Positions 1-9,370 of a stretch of 64,000 nucleotides of DNA are shown piece after piece. Below the pieces are notes generated by a model. That model made no database searches, was not told the origin of the DNA, and worked only from the letters and a program-made list of their open reading frames with translations. The stretch covers positions 6,448,001 through 6,512,000 of the forward strand of contig NZ_CP150300.1 of assembly GCF_037991315.1 (NCBI RefSeq). Reading direction: 5' to 3'. Each line of letters starts with the position of its first letter. The stretch's first letter is position 1. Origin of the DNA: Paenibacillus sp. FSL H8-0079 (GTDB lineage Bacteria; Bacillota; Bacilli; Paenibacillales; Paenibacillaceae). Made by a program: the position numbers and the translations under genes.

Positions 1-372
1 CCATTTGGTCATGAAGGTGTCCTGTGGAGCGGGTGCGAGCGATTCAACAATTTCTTTTTGCACAGGCCCGCCATCGATCCCCGCTCCCCAGAAATCCAAC
101 TGTAATCCGCGCTGCTCCGGTGTCTGTCCGCCCGGTTGTGCCGAGTAGACCACGGGAATCCCAAGCTCATGACACGTTGAACGAAGTTGTGCAATATGAT
201 CAATCAGTTCGACCACCGGGGATGCTCCCGCCGTAAATGCATTCATAAAATAGTTCTGCATATCGTGGATCAAGAGTACTGCACGCTTCGCATCCGGTGT
301 CCAGGCTACCTTGTTGACCGGAAGCTCCGACGCTACAGGCATTGCATATGGTTGAATCACTGGAAGTGCCAT
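1..372 (-). CDS. dhbB: Isochorismatase (2,3-dihydro-2,3-dihydroxybenzoate synthase), N-terminal part, cut by window edge
   Basis: Minus-strand reading frame open to the left edge, starting at ATG 372 after an AAGAGGG ribosome site. The N-terminus (MALPVIQPYAMP) and the isochorismatase core VLLIHDMQNYFM, with the catalytic Asp of the hydrolase fold, match DhbB/EntB. The enzyme cleaves isochorismate to 2,3-dihydro-2,3-dihydroxybenzoate and pyruvate; in this family a C-terminal aryl carrier domain normally follows, which would lie outside the window. It follows dhbE in the same direction, with a 299-bp gap that holds an inverted-repeat element (420-642). Function is well supported by the motif and by dhbA, dhbC and dhbE next to it. 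Confidence 0.93.
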   Translation of the reverse strand, partial: MALPVIQPYAMPVASELPVNKVAWTPDAKRAVLLIHDMQNYFMNAFTAGASPVVELIDHIAQLRSTCHELGIPVVYSAQPGGQTPEQRGLQLDFWGAGIDGGPVQKEIVESLAPAPQDTFMTKW

Positions 373-419
373 GAATATCCCTCTTTTCAGCTATATTTAT
401 CAGATCATGTTCAGCCATA

Positions 420-642
420 TCAGTTGAACTAAAGAATGTTTACACTTGCCACTCCGATGACAGAATAACCTTCCGATCGCTGTTATCCCCAGATTTTTTG
501 ATTCAATTTTACAAAGGTGAAAATCCGGTGATAGCGTATGCTTCCGATGTAGCTTTCTTGCAGAAAGCTTTTGGGCGAACGCTTCGCTTCTTCAGGTTAT
601 TTCTGCCCTCTACGTTCTTGTGTAAATGGTTAGTTCAACTGA
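420..642. mobile_element. MITE-like inverted-repeat element, copy 1, between dhbE and dhbB
   Basis: A 223-bp non-coding element fills most of the gap between dhbB and dhbE. Its ends are inverted repeats (left TCAGTTGAACTAA, right TTAGTTCAACTGA) and it is flanked on both sides by TA (418-419 and 643-644). Similarity between the arms continues inward (TTTACAC; GACAGAATAACC against GGTTATTTCTGCC), so a transcript would fold into a long imperfect hairpin. About 45 bp in the centre, including a small AGCTTTC/GAAAGCT hairpin, are absent from copy 2 at 32103-32282. A TA target duplication is typical of elements moved by IS630/mariner-type transposases; no transposase lies in the window. Confidence 0.72.
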
Positions 643-671
643 TAAAATGTAACGTTATCTGTTAGTAATTC

Positions 672-2288
672 TTATTTAGATACAGGTTGCTCGATGGTCA
701 ACATTTCCCGTAATGCTTTTTTGCTGACCTTGCCCACTTGTGTCTTCGGAAAGGCATCCACCCACTCAATCCGATCCGGGATTTTATAACTGGCCAGGCC
801 CCGATTGCGTAGAAAAGACTTGATCTCGGCCACCGCCAGAGCTTCACCGCTTGGCACGATAAAGGCGCAAGAGCGCTCGCCCAGATACTCATCGGGCATG
901 GAGACCAAGGCTGCATCATGCACACCAGGATGGGCCAGCAGATGATTTTCCACTTCCTCGGCAGCCACCTTATCCCCGCCACGGTTAATCTGATCCTTCG
1001 CCCGCCCCTCGACAACGAGATATCCGTCAGCCGTCAGACTTGCAATATCGCCTGTGCGATAGAAACCGTCGGTAGTAAACGATCTGGCGTTATGCTCCTC
1101 CGCTTTGTAATAACCACGAATGGTATAAGGTCCTCGTGTCAGCAGGTGTCCGGCTTGTCCCTGCTCCACCTCAACGTCTTCGTCATCCACAATCCGCACC
1201 TCGTCATAGGGAGACATCGGTTTCCCTTGTGTATGGGTAATGACATGCTCCGAATCGTCGAGACGTGTGTAGTTCACCAGCCCTTCGGCCATGCCAAAAA
1301 CCTGCTGTAATGTACAGCCAAGAACTGGTTTGACGCGTGCCGCCACCTCTGCACTGAATTTAGCTCCTCCCACTTGAAGCACCTGGAGCGACGGAAGCTT
1401 GGTTCCTCGGGCAGCTGCTGCATTGAGCCAGACAAGAGCCAGCGGTGGCACCAAAGCCGTGATCGTTACCTGATGGCGCATAATCAGCGGAAAGGCTTCA
1501 TCCGGGCTCGATCCTCGTGACAACACAATCGTGCCACCTGCGTACAACGTGCCCAGAATGCCAGGTGAGCTCATTGGATAGTTATGTGCTACAGGTAGTG
1601 CAGCCAGATAGACGCTTTCGGGACTGAGACCACACACCTCAACGCTTCTTCGTAAGCTGTAGATGTAGTCATCATGGGTACGTGGGATCATCTTGGACAA
1701 CCCGGTGCTTCCACCCGACAACTGTAGAAAAGCAACATCTGAAGACGTCGGTTCACCCGGCAGTGTGGTAGGTTCTGCATAGACATCTTCTAACGCTGTA
1801 AAGGGCCCGGCCTCTACCGCCACGAAAATATGCCGAAGTCCCGGAACCTCTGCCTGTACCTCCTCCGCCAACGTGCGGTAGTCAAACCCTCCATCCTGAT
1901 CCGGAATCAGGTATGCTACGGCCTCAGAGAAACGAGCAAAATATGTGATTTCGCTCTTTCGATGCAAAGGAAGAGCGAATACAGGCAACGCACCAATGCG
2001 GAATAAAGCAAAACAGGCTTCAATAAACGCTGTAATATTGGGCAGCTGAATAATAACCCGGTCATGCTGCCGTATGCCTTTGGCATATAAACCGGAAGCC
2101 AATCGATCCACCCGTTCATCCAGTTCTGCATAAGTGAATTGGTCTTCACCACTAATAACGGCTACTCGATTGCCATATAGACCAGCACGCTGGCGAAGCA
2201 TCTCTCCAAACGTAATCCCTTCCCAGCAACCCTCCTGCCGATAACGCTCTGCAACTTCCTCAGGCCAAGCCTGATATCCTGACAGCAT
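672..2288 (-). CDS. dhbE: 2,3-dihydroxybenzoate-AMP ligase
   Basis: 538 residues, the usual length for DhbE/EntE. It activates 2,3-dihydroxybenzoate with ATP and loads it onto the aryl carrier domain of DhbB for siderophore assembly. The adenylation-family motifs are present: P-loop-like [10 protein letters not shown] (about residue 192), the TGD of [25 protein letters not shown], and the C-terminal catalytic Lys region [10 protein letters not shown]. The start ATG 2288 has an AAGGAGGAATGAGCA site inside the end of dhbC. Only 3 bp separate it from dhbC, so the two are co-transcribed and probably translationally coupled. Confidence 0.96.
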   Translation of the reverse strand: MLSGYQAWPEEVAERYRQEGCWEGITFGEMLRQRAGLYGNRVAVISGEDQFTYAELDERVDRLASGLYAKGIRQHDRVIIQLPNITAFIEACFALFRIGALPVFALPLHRKSEITYFARFSEAVAYLIPDQDGGFDYRTLAEEVQAEVPGLRHIFVAVEAGPFTALEDVYAEPTTLPGEPTSSDVAFLQLSGGSTGLSKMIPRTHDDYIYSLRRSVEVCGLSPESVYLAALPVAHNYPMSSPGILGTLYAGGTIVLSRGSSPDEAFPLIMRHQVTITALVPPLALVWLNAAAARGTKLPSLQVLQVGGAKFSAEVAARVKPVLGCTLQQVFGMAEGLVNYTRLDDSEHVITHTQGKPMSPYDEVRIVDDEDVEVEQGQAGHLLTRGPYTIRGYYKAEEHNARSFTTDGFYRTGDIASLTADGYLVVEGRAKDQINRGGDKVAAEEVENHLLAHPGVHDAALVSMPDEYLGERSCAFIVPSGEALAVAEIKSFLRNRGLASYKIPDRIEWVDAFPKTQVGKVSKKALREMLTIEQPVSK

Positions 2289-2291
2289 TGC

Positions 2292-3635
2292 TCATTCCTC
2301 CTTCCGACTGGACACAGTCGAATCCAAACCCATCGCGAGCAGCATTGTTCTGAACTTGGCAGCCGTCTCTGCCAGCTCAGCTTCTGCCGTAGAACCTGCT
2401 ACAATGCCCGCTCCAGCGAACAATTTTACAGCTGTGCCTTCCACTTCAGCACATCGGATCGTTACCGCCCACTCGCCGTCACCCTCACTGTCGCACCAGC
2501 CCACCATTCCCGTAAATAATCCCCGATCGAACGGCTCCTGTTGCTTAATCGCTGCCCGCGCAGCCTGTACAGGTGTTCCACAGATGGCGGGTGTGGGATG
2601 AAGAGCCAAAGCCAGATCCAGTGACGTTGTGGCCGCGTCCGCTAGCTCCCCGTATATTTCAGTGGATAAATGCCACATTGTGCGCGTCTGAATCAGCGAA
2701 GGTTCTGCTGGAACGGATAGTTGTCGGCATAATGGGCGCAGCGCATCCGCAACTGCCTCAATGACTACGGCATGTTCATGCCGATCCTTGGCTGAAGCCA
2801 GCAGTGCCTCTGCACGGCGGCGATCTTCCGCTGGATCTTCACTCCGGGCAGCAGAGCCTGCCAGTGGATTGGCGCGTACTTTTAATCCTTTGCGGGTAAC
2901 TAATAGTTCTGGGCTTGCCCCAATGAAGGTGCGACTCGTTTGGTTTCCAATTTGTTCGTCTATTTTTGAATGTTTTTCCTTCGTTGTTAGAGTACTTTTT
3001 GACTGAGTTATACTCTTCATGGGTACAGCAAATGTATATCCATGCGTGTTGTCTCTGAACAGATTACGCAGTAATTGATGCGTGTCCACGATGGTCTGTG
3101 ATGTCACCTCAAGTGTACGGGATAACACGACTTTGTGGAGATCACCCTGGTTCAGATCAACTAGTACGTTATCTACACTTTGCTCATACACTGTCCCCGC
3201 AGGTGCCTCAACGACCTCACAACCTACAGCTGCTGGCAGCTTCTGAATTAATGCTCGTGATTCCGAGGGTAGCGGTTCAGCCCACTGCACCGTCTCTGGT
3301 ATATATAGCTCAGCAGAATCGTCTAGCGGATCAAACGGAATGGCGCCAACCACCATCGGGTTCGATTGACCAGCTTGTTGGGCCTTGTCCATAAGCTGTT
3401 GAATACCATCTATATAAAGATCTATCTCTTCCTTATAGTTATGTTCAATAACATCAGCAGAATCACTCGAATCTGATTGGATTGCGTGCTCCGCATGTAG
3501 CGGAGACCAACGAATCCGTTCTCCTTGCGCGAGCAAGGTATGTTGCGGTGAAGACCAGAAAAAGGACGTCCCCTCCCGATATTGCTCCAGAAGGTGTATG
3601 GCGGAAGTTGCAGTAACCGTACCCGCTTTTGACAT
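2292..3635 (-). CDS. dhbC: Isochorismate synthase
   Basis: 447 residues. It converts chorismate to isochorismate, the first step of 2,3-dihydroxybenzoate synthesis. The chorismate-binding domain fills the C-terminal two thirds: [29 protein letters not shown], the catalytic HxxE region [29 protein letters not shown] and [19 protein letters not shown]. It is longer than the Bacillus enzyme (about 400), largely because of a hydrophilic insertion of about 28 residues rich in Lys, Ser and Thr (about residues 206-235) just before FIGASPELL. Start ATG 3635 follows AAGGAGATGATGAATC. It lies between dhbA (26 bp upstream) and dhbE. Confidence 0.95.
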   Translation of the reverse strand: MSKAGTVTATSAIHLLEQYREGTSFFWSSPQHTLLAQGERIRWSPLHAEHAIQSDSSDSADVIEHNYKEEIDLYIDGIQQLMDKAQQAGQSNPMVVGAIPFDPLDDSAELYIPETVQWAEPLPSESRALIQKLPAAVGCEVVEAPAGTVYEQSVDNVLVDLNQGDLHKVVLSRTLEVTSQTIVDTHQLLRNLFRDNTHGYTFAVPMKSITQSKSTLTTKEKHSKIDEQIGNQTSRTFIGASPELLVTRKGLKVRANPLAGSAARSEDPAEDRRRAEALLASAKDRHEHAVVIEAVADALRPLCRQLSVPAEPSLIQTRTMWHLSTEIYGELADAATTSLDLALALHPTPAICGTPVQAARAAIKQQEPFDRGLFTGMVGWCDSEGDGEWAVTIRCAEVEGTAVKLFAGAGIVAGSTAEAELAETAAKFRTMLLAMGLDSTVSSRKEE

Positions 3636-3661
3636 GATTCATCATCTCCTTATCTCATGAT

Positions 3662-4447
3662 TCAGGCACCGAGCGTGGCGCCTCCATCCACACACAGATC
3701 ATGCATTGTTATATGTCTGGCTTGATCCGATACCAGGTAGACCACCGCGTCCGCGATGTCCTCTGGCAATGCCATTCTGTTCAGCGGTATGCCCAGGCGA
3801 AAGGTTTGCGGTGAGCCTGCAATGACTGCCTCTGCGCCCTGCTCATCCTGCCACATAGCTCGCTGCATTGGCGTGTCCGTTGAGCCTGGAGAGACAATAT
3901 TGCAACGAATATGCCGATCCGCGTATTCCAGAGCCAAACATTTGGTGAAGATGGTCGATGCGGCTTTGGAAGCCGCATAGGCAGACATGTGCATTCGCGG
4001 AACACCTGCAGCATTCGAACCAACGGTAACTACCGCACCCGTCTGGCGTTCAGCCATATTTCTCACTACCGCTCGCGACATATAAAATACACCATGTGTA
4101 TTCACATCAAATGTCTTCGTCCATTCTTCATCTGTCAGCTCACTGACTGCCCCTGTGTGCAATACACCTGCAGCATTTACCAGAATACCAATGGGTCCCA
4201 CGGTCTCCTCGATCTGTAGAACGGTATCCTCAACGGCTTGACGATCCGATATATCAGCAACGTGGGCTGTTGCCTGATGGCCCTGACTGCACAGATCGGT
4301 GACCAGTTGATTCAACGCATCTTCCTGTCGATCCACCAGAGCAACGATAGCGCCATTCTGTGCAAGCAATCTCGCCACCGCTTCACCGATCCCTTGCGCA
4401 GCACCGGTGACCACGGCCACTTTTCCAGCTATTCCTGTGTAGCTCAC
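3662..4447 (-). CDS. dhbA: 2,3-dihydro-2,3-dihydroxybenzoate dehydrogenase
   Basis: SDR-family NAD-dependent enzyme that oxidises 2,3-dihydro-2,3-dihydroxybenzoate to 2,3-dihydroxybenzoate. Motifs: cofactor-binding [18 protein letters not shown], catalytic YAASK, and the DhbA-like tail [18 protein letters not shown] chose GTG 4447, preceded by GGGAGGTACACGAG, rather than the longer ATG 4489 frame, which has no ribosome site. The result is 261 residues, the same length as B. subtilis DhbA, and the N-terminus SYTGIAGK aligns with it. A 187-bp gap with no clear terminator separates it from besA upstream, so the two may share a transcript. Confidence 0.94.
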   Translation of the reverse strand: MSYTGIAGKVAVVTGAAQGIGEAVARLLAQNGAIVALVDRQEDALNQLVTDLCSQGHQATAHVADISDRQAVEDTVLQIEETVGPIGILVNAAGVLHTGAVSELTDEEWTKTFDVNTHGVFYMSRAVVRNMAERQTGAVVTVGSNAAGVPRMHMSAYAASKAASTIFTKCLALEYADRHIRCNIVSPGSTDTPMQRAMWQDEQGAEAVIAGSPQTFRLGIPLNRMALPEDIADAVVYLVSDQARHITMHDLCVDGGATLGA

Positions 4448-4634
4448 CTCGTGTACCTCCCTTACTGCCCCATAGCTGTGTTCTCCCATGTTGAAGTGAA
4501 GTGTTAGCTTGGTTCTATCCAGTTGAGTGTGATCATCCGTAAATCCGAAACATAGCTGAAACTTGGCTCCTGCCGCTCACTGATCCTTGATTCATATGAC
4601 TTTCGTCTGCAAACACGTCACTCATTCCAACTTT

Positions 4635-5495
4635 CTATGACTCCGGACTACAGGCAAAACGCATCGTACGACTAATCAGAAAAGGCAATACCGAGACATG
4701 GTTCTCTTCCTCGAACTCAGTGTAGACGATATCTAACCCCGGCTGCTTCAATGCGGATAAGCGCTCCGTCAGACTTGATGCTTTATCATTGTTGCGCGCC
4801 GGGTGAGTTTTCTCTTGTTCTCCCATACCAATCCACACCTTGACGTTCACCGGATGCTGCTCCAGCCTTGTGACGAATTCCTGTTCCTCCGCCTGCATCA
4901 CCTTCTGGTTCCAGTGCAATGAGGGACTTCCCGCAATGTAATATCGAAAAGCCTCTGGCTTCGTGAACAACGCATGGATCACGAACAACCCACCAAGCGA
5001 ATGACCAAATATAGTCTGTCTGTCCCGATCAATCCGAAATTGCTGCTCCATATCCGGCTTCAGTTCTTCTTCAATAAATCGCAAGAACTCATCGGCACCT
5101 CCTTGTTCTGGCAAAGGTGTACCGTCGGATTTTGCGGTATATTCCGTTGTGGCCTTTGGAGTAAAGTCATAGTATCGATGAGGGGAAAAGGGGCCCGCGA
5201 TCGGGTACCCAATGCCTACGACAATGGCCGGGACTGCTCCTGTCTTCTCCGGTCTGCGTCCCTGCACACGAACAGCTTCCACCATCGTGCCGAATACGGA
5301 ATTGGCATCCAGTAGGTAGATCACCGGGTAACCGGACGGGGGCGGAGGTTCGGCAGGCTTGAATACCATAATCTGATAGGCATGATGGCCTAAACGTGAT
5401 TTCATGGTCCATTGTTCGGCATGTGGAATCTGAACGGTACTGCGTGCGATATGCTCAAGGTTGCCAGGAGCGGTTGGGTTGGGCTGAAACGTCAT
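4635..5495 (-). CDS. besA: Siderophore esterase of the BesA/Fes/IroE alpha/beta-hydrolase type
   Basis: 286 residues, close to B. subtilis BesA (bacillibactin trilactone hydrolase, 289). Members hydrolyse the trilactone backbone of the imported ferric siderophore so that iron can be released in the cytoplasm. Visible motifs: GYPVIYLLDANSVFG, the nucleophile elbow GHSLGGLF (about residue 167) and a late His in EENHVSV. No signal peptide is present. Start ATG 5495 follows GAGGAGG, with rather long spacing. It is the first gene after the Fur-overlapped promoter at 5553-5580 and precedes the dhb genes. The substrate assignment rests on this context; a general esterase is the alternative. Confidence 0.85.
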   Translation of the reverse strand: MTFQPNPTAPGNLEHIARSTVQIPHAEQWTMKSRLGHHAYQIMVFKPAEPPPPSGYPVIYLLDANSVFGTMVEAVRVQGRRPEKTGAVPAIVVGIGYPIAGPFSPHRYYDFTPKATTEYTAKSDGTPLPEQGGADEFLRFIEEELKPDMEQQFRIDRDRQTIFGHSLGGLFVIHALFTKPEAFRYYIAGSPSLHWNQKVMQAEEQEFVTRLEQHPVNVKVWIGMGEQEKTHPARNNDKASSLTERLSALKQPGLDIVYTEFEEENHVSVLPFLISRTMRFACSPES

Positions 5496-5552
5496 TACGG
5501 ATGGGTCCTCCTCGTTGTTCTGCTTATATAAGTTGAATACTGAACTACATTC

Positions 5553-5580
5553 TGTATATGAGATTGATTCTCATTACCAA
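5553..5580 (-). promoter_or_regulatory. Fur-controlled promoter of the besA-dhb operon
   Basis: On the minus strand a TTGGTA -35 (5575-5580) and a TATACA -10 (5553-5558) are 16 bp apart. The spacer is filled by a 7-1-7 dyad at 5559-5573 (plus-strand halves TGAGATT and ATTCTCA around G), close to the Bacillus Fur consensus TGATAAT-N-ATTATCA. A repressor there would block RNA polymerase directly. It lies 58 bp upstream of the besA start. Confidence 0.75.
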
Positions 5581-5684
5581 TTATAAAAGAGTCAATCCGG
5601 CTGTCCCATGGACGATATCCAGAAATTATTTTGATTATCTCCATATTTCCATATTTATGTCATATAATGTTCACGTTTTTATCG

Positions 5685-5757
5685 TAAAAAAAGCTCCCTT
5701 ACGGTGTGCCGGAAACGCTGGACTAACATCCGGTTCCCGGCACTCCAAAGGGAGCTG
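5685..5757 (-). terminator. Terminator of the ferric-siderophore binding protein gene
   Basis: Read on the minus strand, AGCTCCCTT (5748-5756) pairs with AAGGGAGCT (5692-5700), followed by a run of seven T. A second stem (GTGCCGG/CCGGCAC) lies inside it. It sits 12 bp after the stop of the 5769-6818 gene and upstream of the besA promoter. Confidence 0.8.
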
Positions 5758-5768
5758 CTCTATTCCAA

Positions 5769-6818
5769 TTATTGTGTTAACGCTTTGAGCGTATCATCAA
5801 TGACATGACCGTATGCGATCAGTCCACCGCCCAGCCACGGAGCTGGCTCGACAGCGTACACATGTCCTGCTTTTACCGCCGGCATACTGTTCCATACGTT
5901 GGTTTCCGTCATTTCTTTCATGCTGCCTGGACCTTGTTCCACGGTGAAAATAAAGTCGGCGTCAATCTCGGGTAATACCTCGGTGGATACAATGGCGCTG
6001 TTCTCCGACTCGACCAATGCAGGCTTACCTAGTCCCAGTTGTTCATATACGACGTAACCGCTGAAGTAGTTACCACCCATCATACTAATGCCACGCGGGG
6101 CAAAACGGATAATGGCTGCTTTTTTGCCTTCGGCTACTTTCGCCAATTCAGCTTTGGCTGACTCAACCTTGGCATGGTAGGTTTCAATGGCTTTTTCGGC
6201 TTCAGCCGTTTTGCCCAGAAGATCACCAATGACCTGCAAGGACTTCTCTACATCACCTGAAGCGTTCGTAAATACGTAGGTCGGTGCGATCTTGGAATAA
6301 CTCTCGTATACCCCATTCTCGGCATATTGGGCCGTATGCAAGATAATAAAATCAGGATTATACGACATCAACGCTTCCGGCGAAGGCAACCCACTGGAGA
6401 AATCAAGTGTAGGCACATCACTGAGCTGATCCTGGAGATAGACATGCCCTTTCGTACCACTCGCCCATTGGGCTACCGGCTTAACACCAAGGGTTAACAG
6501 GGAATCTTCCAGATATGGTGCAAACACCCGCTCTGTACTGGCTGGAACAATTACATCATGTCCCAAGTCATCTTTTACGGTGCGTTCACCCGTCGTTTCT
6601 TCCGCTTGCTCTTCCTGCACAACCGTCTCGGTTGAAGCCGGGGTTGAAGTTTCCGTAGCGGGCTGCTCCTCTTGGGCCGCTCCTGTATTTTCGGATGCTG
6701 CTCCACAGGCAGACAACAGCCCTGTAATTAACATCAGCAGGATCAGGGCTGAGAGCCGGGCACTGCGGAATTTGCTACCAACGGAACGTTGTCCGATGTT
6801 TTTGATATAGTGAAACAT
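5769..6818 (-). CDS. Ferric-siderophore ABC transporter substrate-binding lipoprotein
   Basis: 349 residues. N-terminal basic and hydrophobic signal with lipobox LSAC (about residues 35-38), then a low-complexity Thr/Glu/Gln-rich linker, then a class III periplasmic-binding fold (GERTVKDDLGHDVIVPASTERV at its start; YNPDFIILH; APWLGGGLIAYGHVIDD at its end). Such proteins bind an iron-siderophore complex outside the membrane and hand it to an ABC importer. No permease or ATPase gene is adjacent, so it must use one encoded elsewhere. It lies 51 bp downstream of the Btr-like regulator, with a Fur-like box in the gap. Bacillibactin-type substrates (FeuA-like) are likely from context; the exact ligand is not proven. 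Confidence 0.88.
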   Translation of the reverse strand: MFHYIKNIGQRSVGSKFRSARLSALILLMLITGLLSACGAASENTGAAQEEQPATETSTPASTETVVQEEQAEETTGERTVKDDLGHDVIVPASTERVFAPYLEDSLLTLGVKPVAQWASGTKGHVYLQDQLSDVPTLDFSSGLPSPEALMSYNPDFIILHTAQYAENGVYESYSKIAPTYVFTNASGDVEKSLQVIGDLLGKTAEAEKAIETYHAKVESAKAELAKVAEGKKAAIIRFAPRGISMMGGNYFSGYVVYEQLGLGKPALVESENSAIVSTEVLPEIDADFIFTVEQGPGSMKEMTETNVWNSMPAVKAGHVYAVEPAPWLGGGLIAYGHVIDDTLKALTQ

Positions 6819-6833
6819 GTGTGATATCCCCCT

Positions 6834-6848
6834 TGATAAACATTCTCA
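6834..6848. promoter_or_regulatory. Fur-like box before the siderophore-binding protein
   Basis: TGATAAA-C-ATTCTCA, a 7-1-7 dyad with a few mismatches to TGATAAT-N-ATTATCA. It lies 16-30 bp upstream of the ATG at 6818, in the short gap after the AraC-type gene. Confidence 0.55.
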
Positions 6849-6869
6849 TTTAGATACAAGGATTATATG

Positions 6870-8084
6870 TCACGTCGCCTGGGAATCACCATGGACGTTA
6901 TCCAGATATATATTTGGACAATATCCCGTGAAGATCAGTAGAGCTTCATCCAACATACGCATCACACCTACAGCCGAATAATCAAACCAAGGGTCACCTG
7001 TGATCAGATGGACCTGGTACTGACGAATGGCCTTGAGCTGACGCCATGTAACCGAATGCTGCAAGCTCAGCCAATACGCCCTTGAAGCCGCCTCAGGACA
7101 TACCATAACGAGAATGCGATCAGGGTTCATTGCAGCGAGTTGCTCCAGCGTTAACGGATTATTGGCACTGAGATCAGAGTAAGTATCCAGTTGCAGCGCT
7201 CCATACAACACTTCTTCAATACCCGGATTGCTATAAAGGTAGAGATTCTGCCCGTAGATCCGCACGACGATCACTTTCTCCCGGCCCACTTCCCGCTGTA
7301 CCGATTCCCGCGCCTTCTCTGCTCGCTGGTTGTACATGTGTATCCATTGCTCCGCCTGTTCCTCCCGCTCCAGGAATGATCCAATCATGCGTAGCTGTGT
7401 TCGCCAATCCGAATGATGTTTGGGGACAAAACAACAAGGTGCAATCTCGGCCAGTTGGGCCTGATCCTGTTCACTGATCTGATCTGTGCCCACGATGGCA
7501 TCAGGGCGAATATGAACCAACCGTTCCACATTGGCCTCAAACCGCCAGCTTGTGTACGGGTCCGTCAATTTCAGATGGGACTGAATCTCTGTACGATGTG
7601 CATTATAATAATAGGCCGTCCATTTGGGATCGATAGGTGCAGCTACGGGGATGACATTGAGCGCCAGAAGCTGTCCAATCACACTGGAAGAGCAGGTGGC
7701 AATCCGTTTTCTGGCGTTTTTCGCATAATCGGAAGGAGATACGCCAACTTCCTTTTTAAATTTACGGCTAAAATAGTACTCATCACTATATCCCACTCTC
7801 AGAGCAATATCGCGAAGTTTGTATCTGGATTCCTTCAGGTATCGCTTGGCGCGGTTAATGCGCAGATCCGTAAGATACTCCATTGCGCTCTGTCCGTACG
7901 TTTTCTTGAACAGATCCACGAAATATTTTGGACTAATCCCCGCTTCCGAAGCGAGTTCTGCAATGGATAGAGGCTGGTCGTAATGTTTGTCCATGTATAT
8001 TTTAACGTTGGCAAGATCCGTCTTGGGACTGCGGCCGGGAACAGGCTGGTGCGCAGCAATCTGCGAATCATTTTCCAGTAACAT
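6870..8084 (-). CDS. btr: Btr-like AraC-family regulator with siderophore-binding domain
   Basis: 404 residues. Two AraC-type helix-turn-helix motifs occupy about residues 25-125 (SIAELASEAGISPKYFVDLFKKTYGQSAMEYL, then RDIALRVGYSDEYYFSRKFKKEVGVSPSDY). From about residue 130 to the end it is a periplasmic-binding-like domain resembling ferric-siderophore receptors, but there is no signal peptide, so it senses ligand in the cytoplasm. This is the design of B. subtilis Btr, which activates bacillibactin uptake genes on binding the siderophore; here the helix-turn-helix is N-terminal and no extra leading domain is present. The siderophore-binding protein gene lies directly downstream. The start ATG 8084 has a weak ribosome site (GGAGTGGCCTC). 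Confidence 0.87.
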   Translation of the reverse strand: MLLENDSQIAAHQPVPGRSPKTDLANVKIYMDKHYDQPLSIAELASEAGISPKYFVDLFKKTYGQSAMEYLTDLRINRAKRYLKESRYKLRDIALRVGYSDEYYFSRKFKKEVGVSPSDYAKNARKRIATCSSSVIGQLLALNVIPVAAPIDPKWTAYYYNAHRTEIQSHLKLTDPYTSWRFEANVERLVHIRPDAIVGTDQISEQDQAQLAEIAPCCFVPKHHSDWRTQLRMIGSFLEREEQAEQWIHMYNQRAEKARESVQREVGREKVIVVRIYGQNLYLYSNPGIEEVLYGALQLDTYSDLSANNPLTLEQLAAMNPDRILVMVCPEAASRAYWLSLQHSVTWRQLKAIRQYQVHLITGDPWFDYSAVGVMRMLDEALLIFTGYCPNIYLDNVHGDSQAT

Positions 8085-8167
8085 GAGGCCACTCCTTTCG
8101 ATCTGCTTGATGTGTAGCTAGAGCTAGAGAGAACTATCCGGCAACTTATGCAATATTTAAACGAAAA

Positions 8168-8182
8168 TGATAATCATTATCA
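8168..8182. promoter_or_regulatory. Consensus Fur box upstream of the Btr-like gene
   Basis: TGATAAT-C-ATTATCA, a perfect 15-bp match to the Bacillus 7-1-7 Fur consensus. It lies about 85 bp upstream of the regulator start, implying iron repression of the regulator and probably of the downstream binding protein. Confidence 0.88.
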
Positions 8183-8303
8183 ATAAAATACCATAACTAT
8201 TTCCAGACCGTCAATCCAAATATGGTAAAATGTACACACCCGAATCCACACGATACCCTCTACTACTGTTCGCAAAGATGCTTATAGGCTGCCTCCAAAT
8301 ATA

Positions 8304-8342
8304 CTAAAAAAGCCAACGACGTGAGTATCACGCGTTAGCTTT
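8304..8342 (-). terminator. Terminator of the Bax-inhibitor-like gene
   Basis: On the minus strand AGCTAACG-CGTG...CACG-CGTTGGCT forms a stem with one mismatch and a bulge, followed by six T. It begins 40 bp after the stop at 8382. Confidence 0.75.
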
Positions 8343-8381
8343 AATGAAGTTCATACTCTGATGATGACGTTATAAGAAGGA

Positions 8382-9128
8382 CTAATCCCGGCTCCGCAAT
8401 TTGCCAAGCAGACGGATGATCTCAATGTACAACCATACCAGCGTCACCATCAATCCAAATGCACCGTACCACTCCATATACTTGGGCGCACCACGTTCAG
8501 CGCCACCTTCGATGAAGTCGAAATCCAGGACCAGATTGAGGGCAGCAACAATGACGATAACGACCGAAATACCAATGCCGATCAAGCTGTTATCATGCAG
8601 ATAAGGAATCGAAATGCCGAAGAAACCCAGTACAAAGCTCAACAGATACATGATCATGATGCCGCCAGTTGCAGCAACAACGCCCAACTTGAAGTTCTCC
8701 GTAGCTTTGATCAATCTGGTTTTGTATGCCATCAGCAGGGCGATGAATACAGCCATGGTCAACAGGGCCGCCTGCAAGGTAATTCCGTTATACAGGGACT
8801 CATAGGTTGCAGAAAGTGCTCCCAGAAACAGGCCTTCTGCCACCGCATAGACGGGTACAAGGTAAGGTGCCGCTACAGGTTTGAACGAAATCACAAGTGC
8901 CAGAATGAAACCAACGATTAATCCGCCATAAGCGAGCGGCATCACTTGTTGTCCGTTAAAGAACATCATCCATGTTGCAAACGCACTGCCCAGCAGGATC
9001 ACCAGCGTAATAAACGCTTTGTTCACCGTGCCGTTGATCGTCATGTAATTCTGATACCGATCTTCTCCATATCCTTTGTTTTCAAACGTGCTGTCTTTAA
9101 GTGTAGGGTTACCGCTACGACCGATCAA
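8382..9128 (-). CDS. Bax inhibitor-1/YccA family membrane protein
   Basis: Multi-pass integral membrane protein with about seven hydrophobic segments. The family tail LNLVLDFDFIEGG...YGAFGLMVTLVWLYIEIIRLLG is typical of the YetJ/YccA/Bax-inhibitor group, whose bacterial members include pH-sensitive calcium leak channels. The start chosen is TTG 9128 (LIGRSGNPTLKDSTF), because GAGGTGA lies 5-6 bases upstream; the longer ATG 9203 frame has no ribosome site and adds a stretch atypical of the family. This gives 248 residues. It has its own terminator and no obvious operon partner. Confidence 0.88.
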   Translation of the reverse strand: MIGRSGNPTLKDSTFENKGYGEDRYQNYMTINGTVNKAFITLVILLGSAFATWMMFFNGQQVMPLAYGGLIVGFILALVISFKPVAAPYLVPVYAVAEGLFLGALSATYESLYNGITLQAALLTMAVFIALLMAYKTRLIKATENFKLGVVAATGGIMIMYLLSFVLGFFGISIPYLHDNSLIGIGISVVIVIVAALNLVLDFDFIEGGAERGAPKYMEWYGAFGLMVTLVWLYIEIIRLLGKLRSRD

Positions 9129-9370
9129 CACAATCACCTCTTTATATGTATTTGATATATCTGTGATGCTACGTTCTGTGATACTTATTTGAAAGCCTGG
9201 CATTTCTACATTTCCAATTCTACATGCTACTCCCTGGCATTCGTGTTCAAAAAGATCGGGATGGTCCCAGGCGAAGTCGGATGCAATCCTGCGATCACAT
9301 CCTTCTGCACCGGCATAACACTTAGGACATATATCCTAAAAAATCATGTTCATTGTGTTTTATATGCAAT

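Noticed and set aside
9311..9342. Hairpin TTAGGA/TCCTAA downstream of the GIY-YIG gene as a terminator
   Set aside because: The stem is short and the T-run is on the wrong side for the minus-strand gene.
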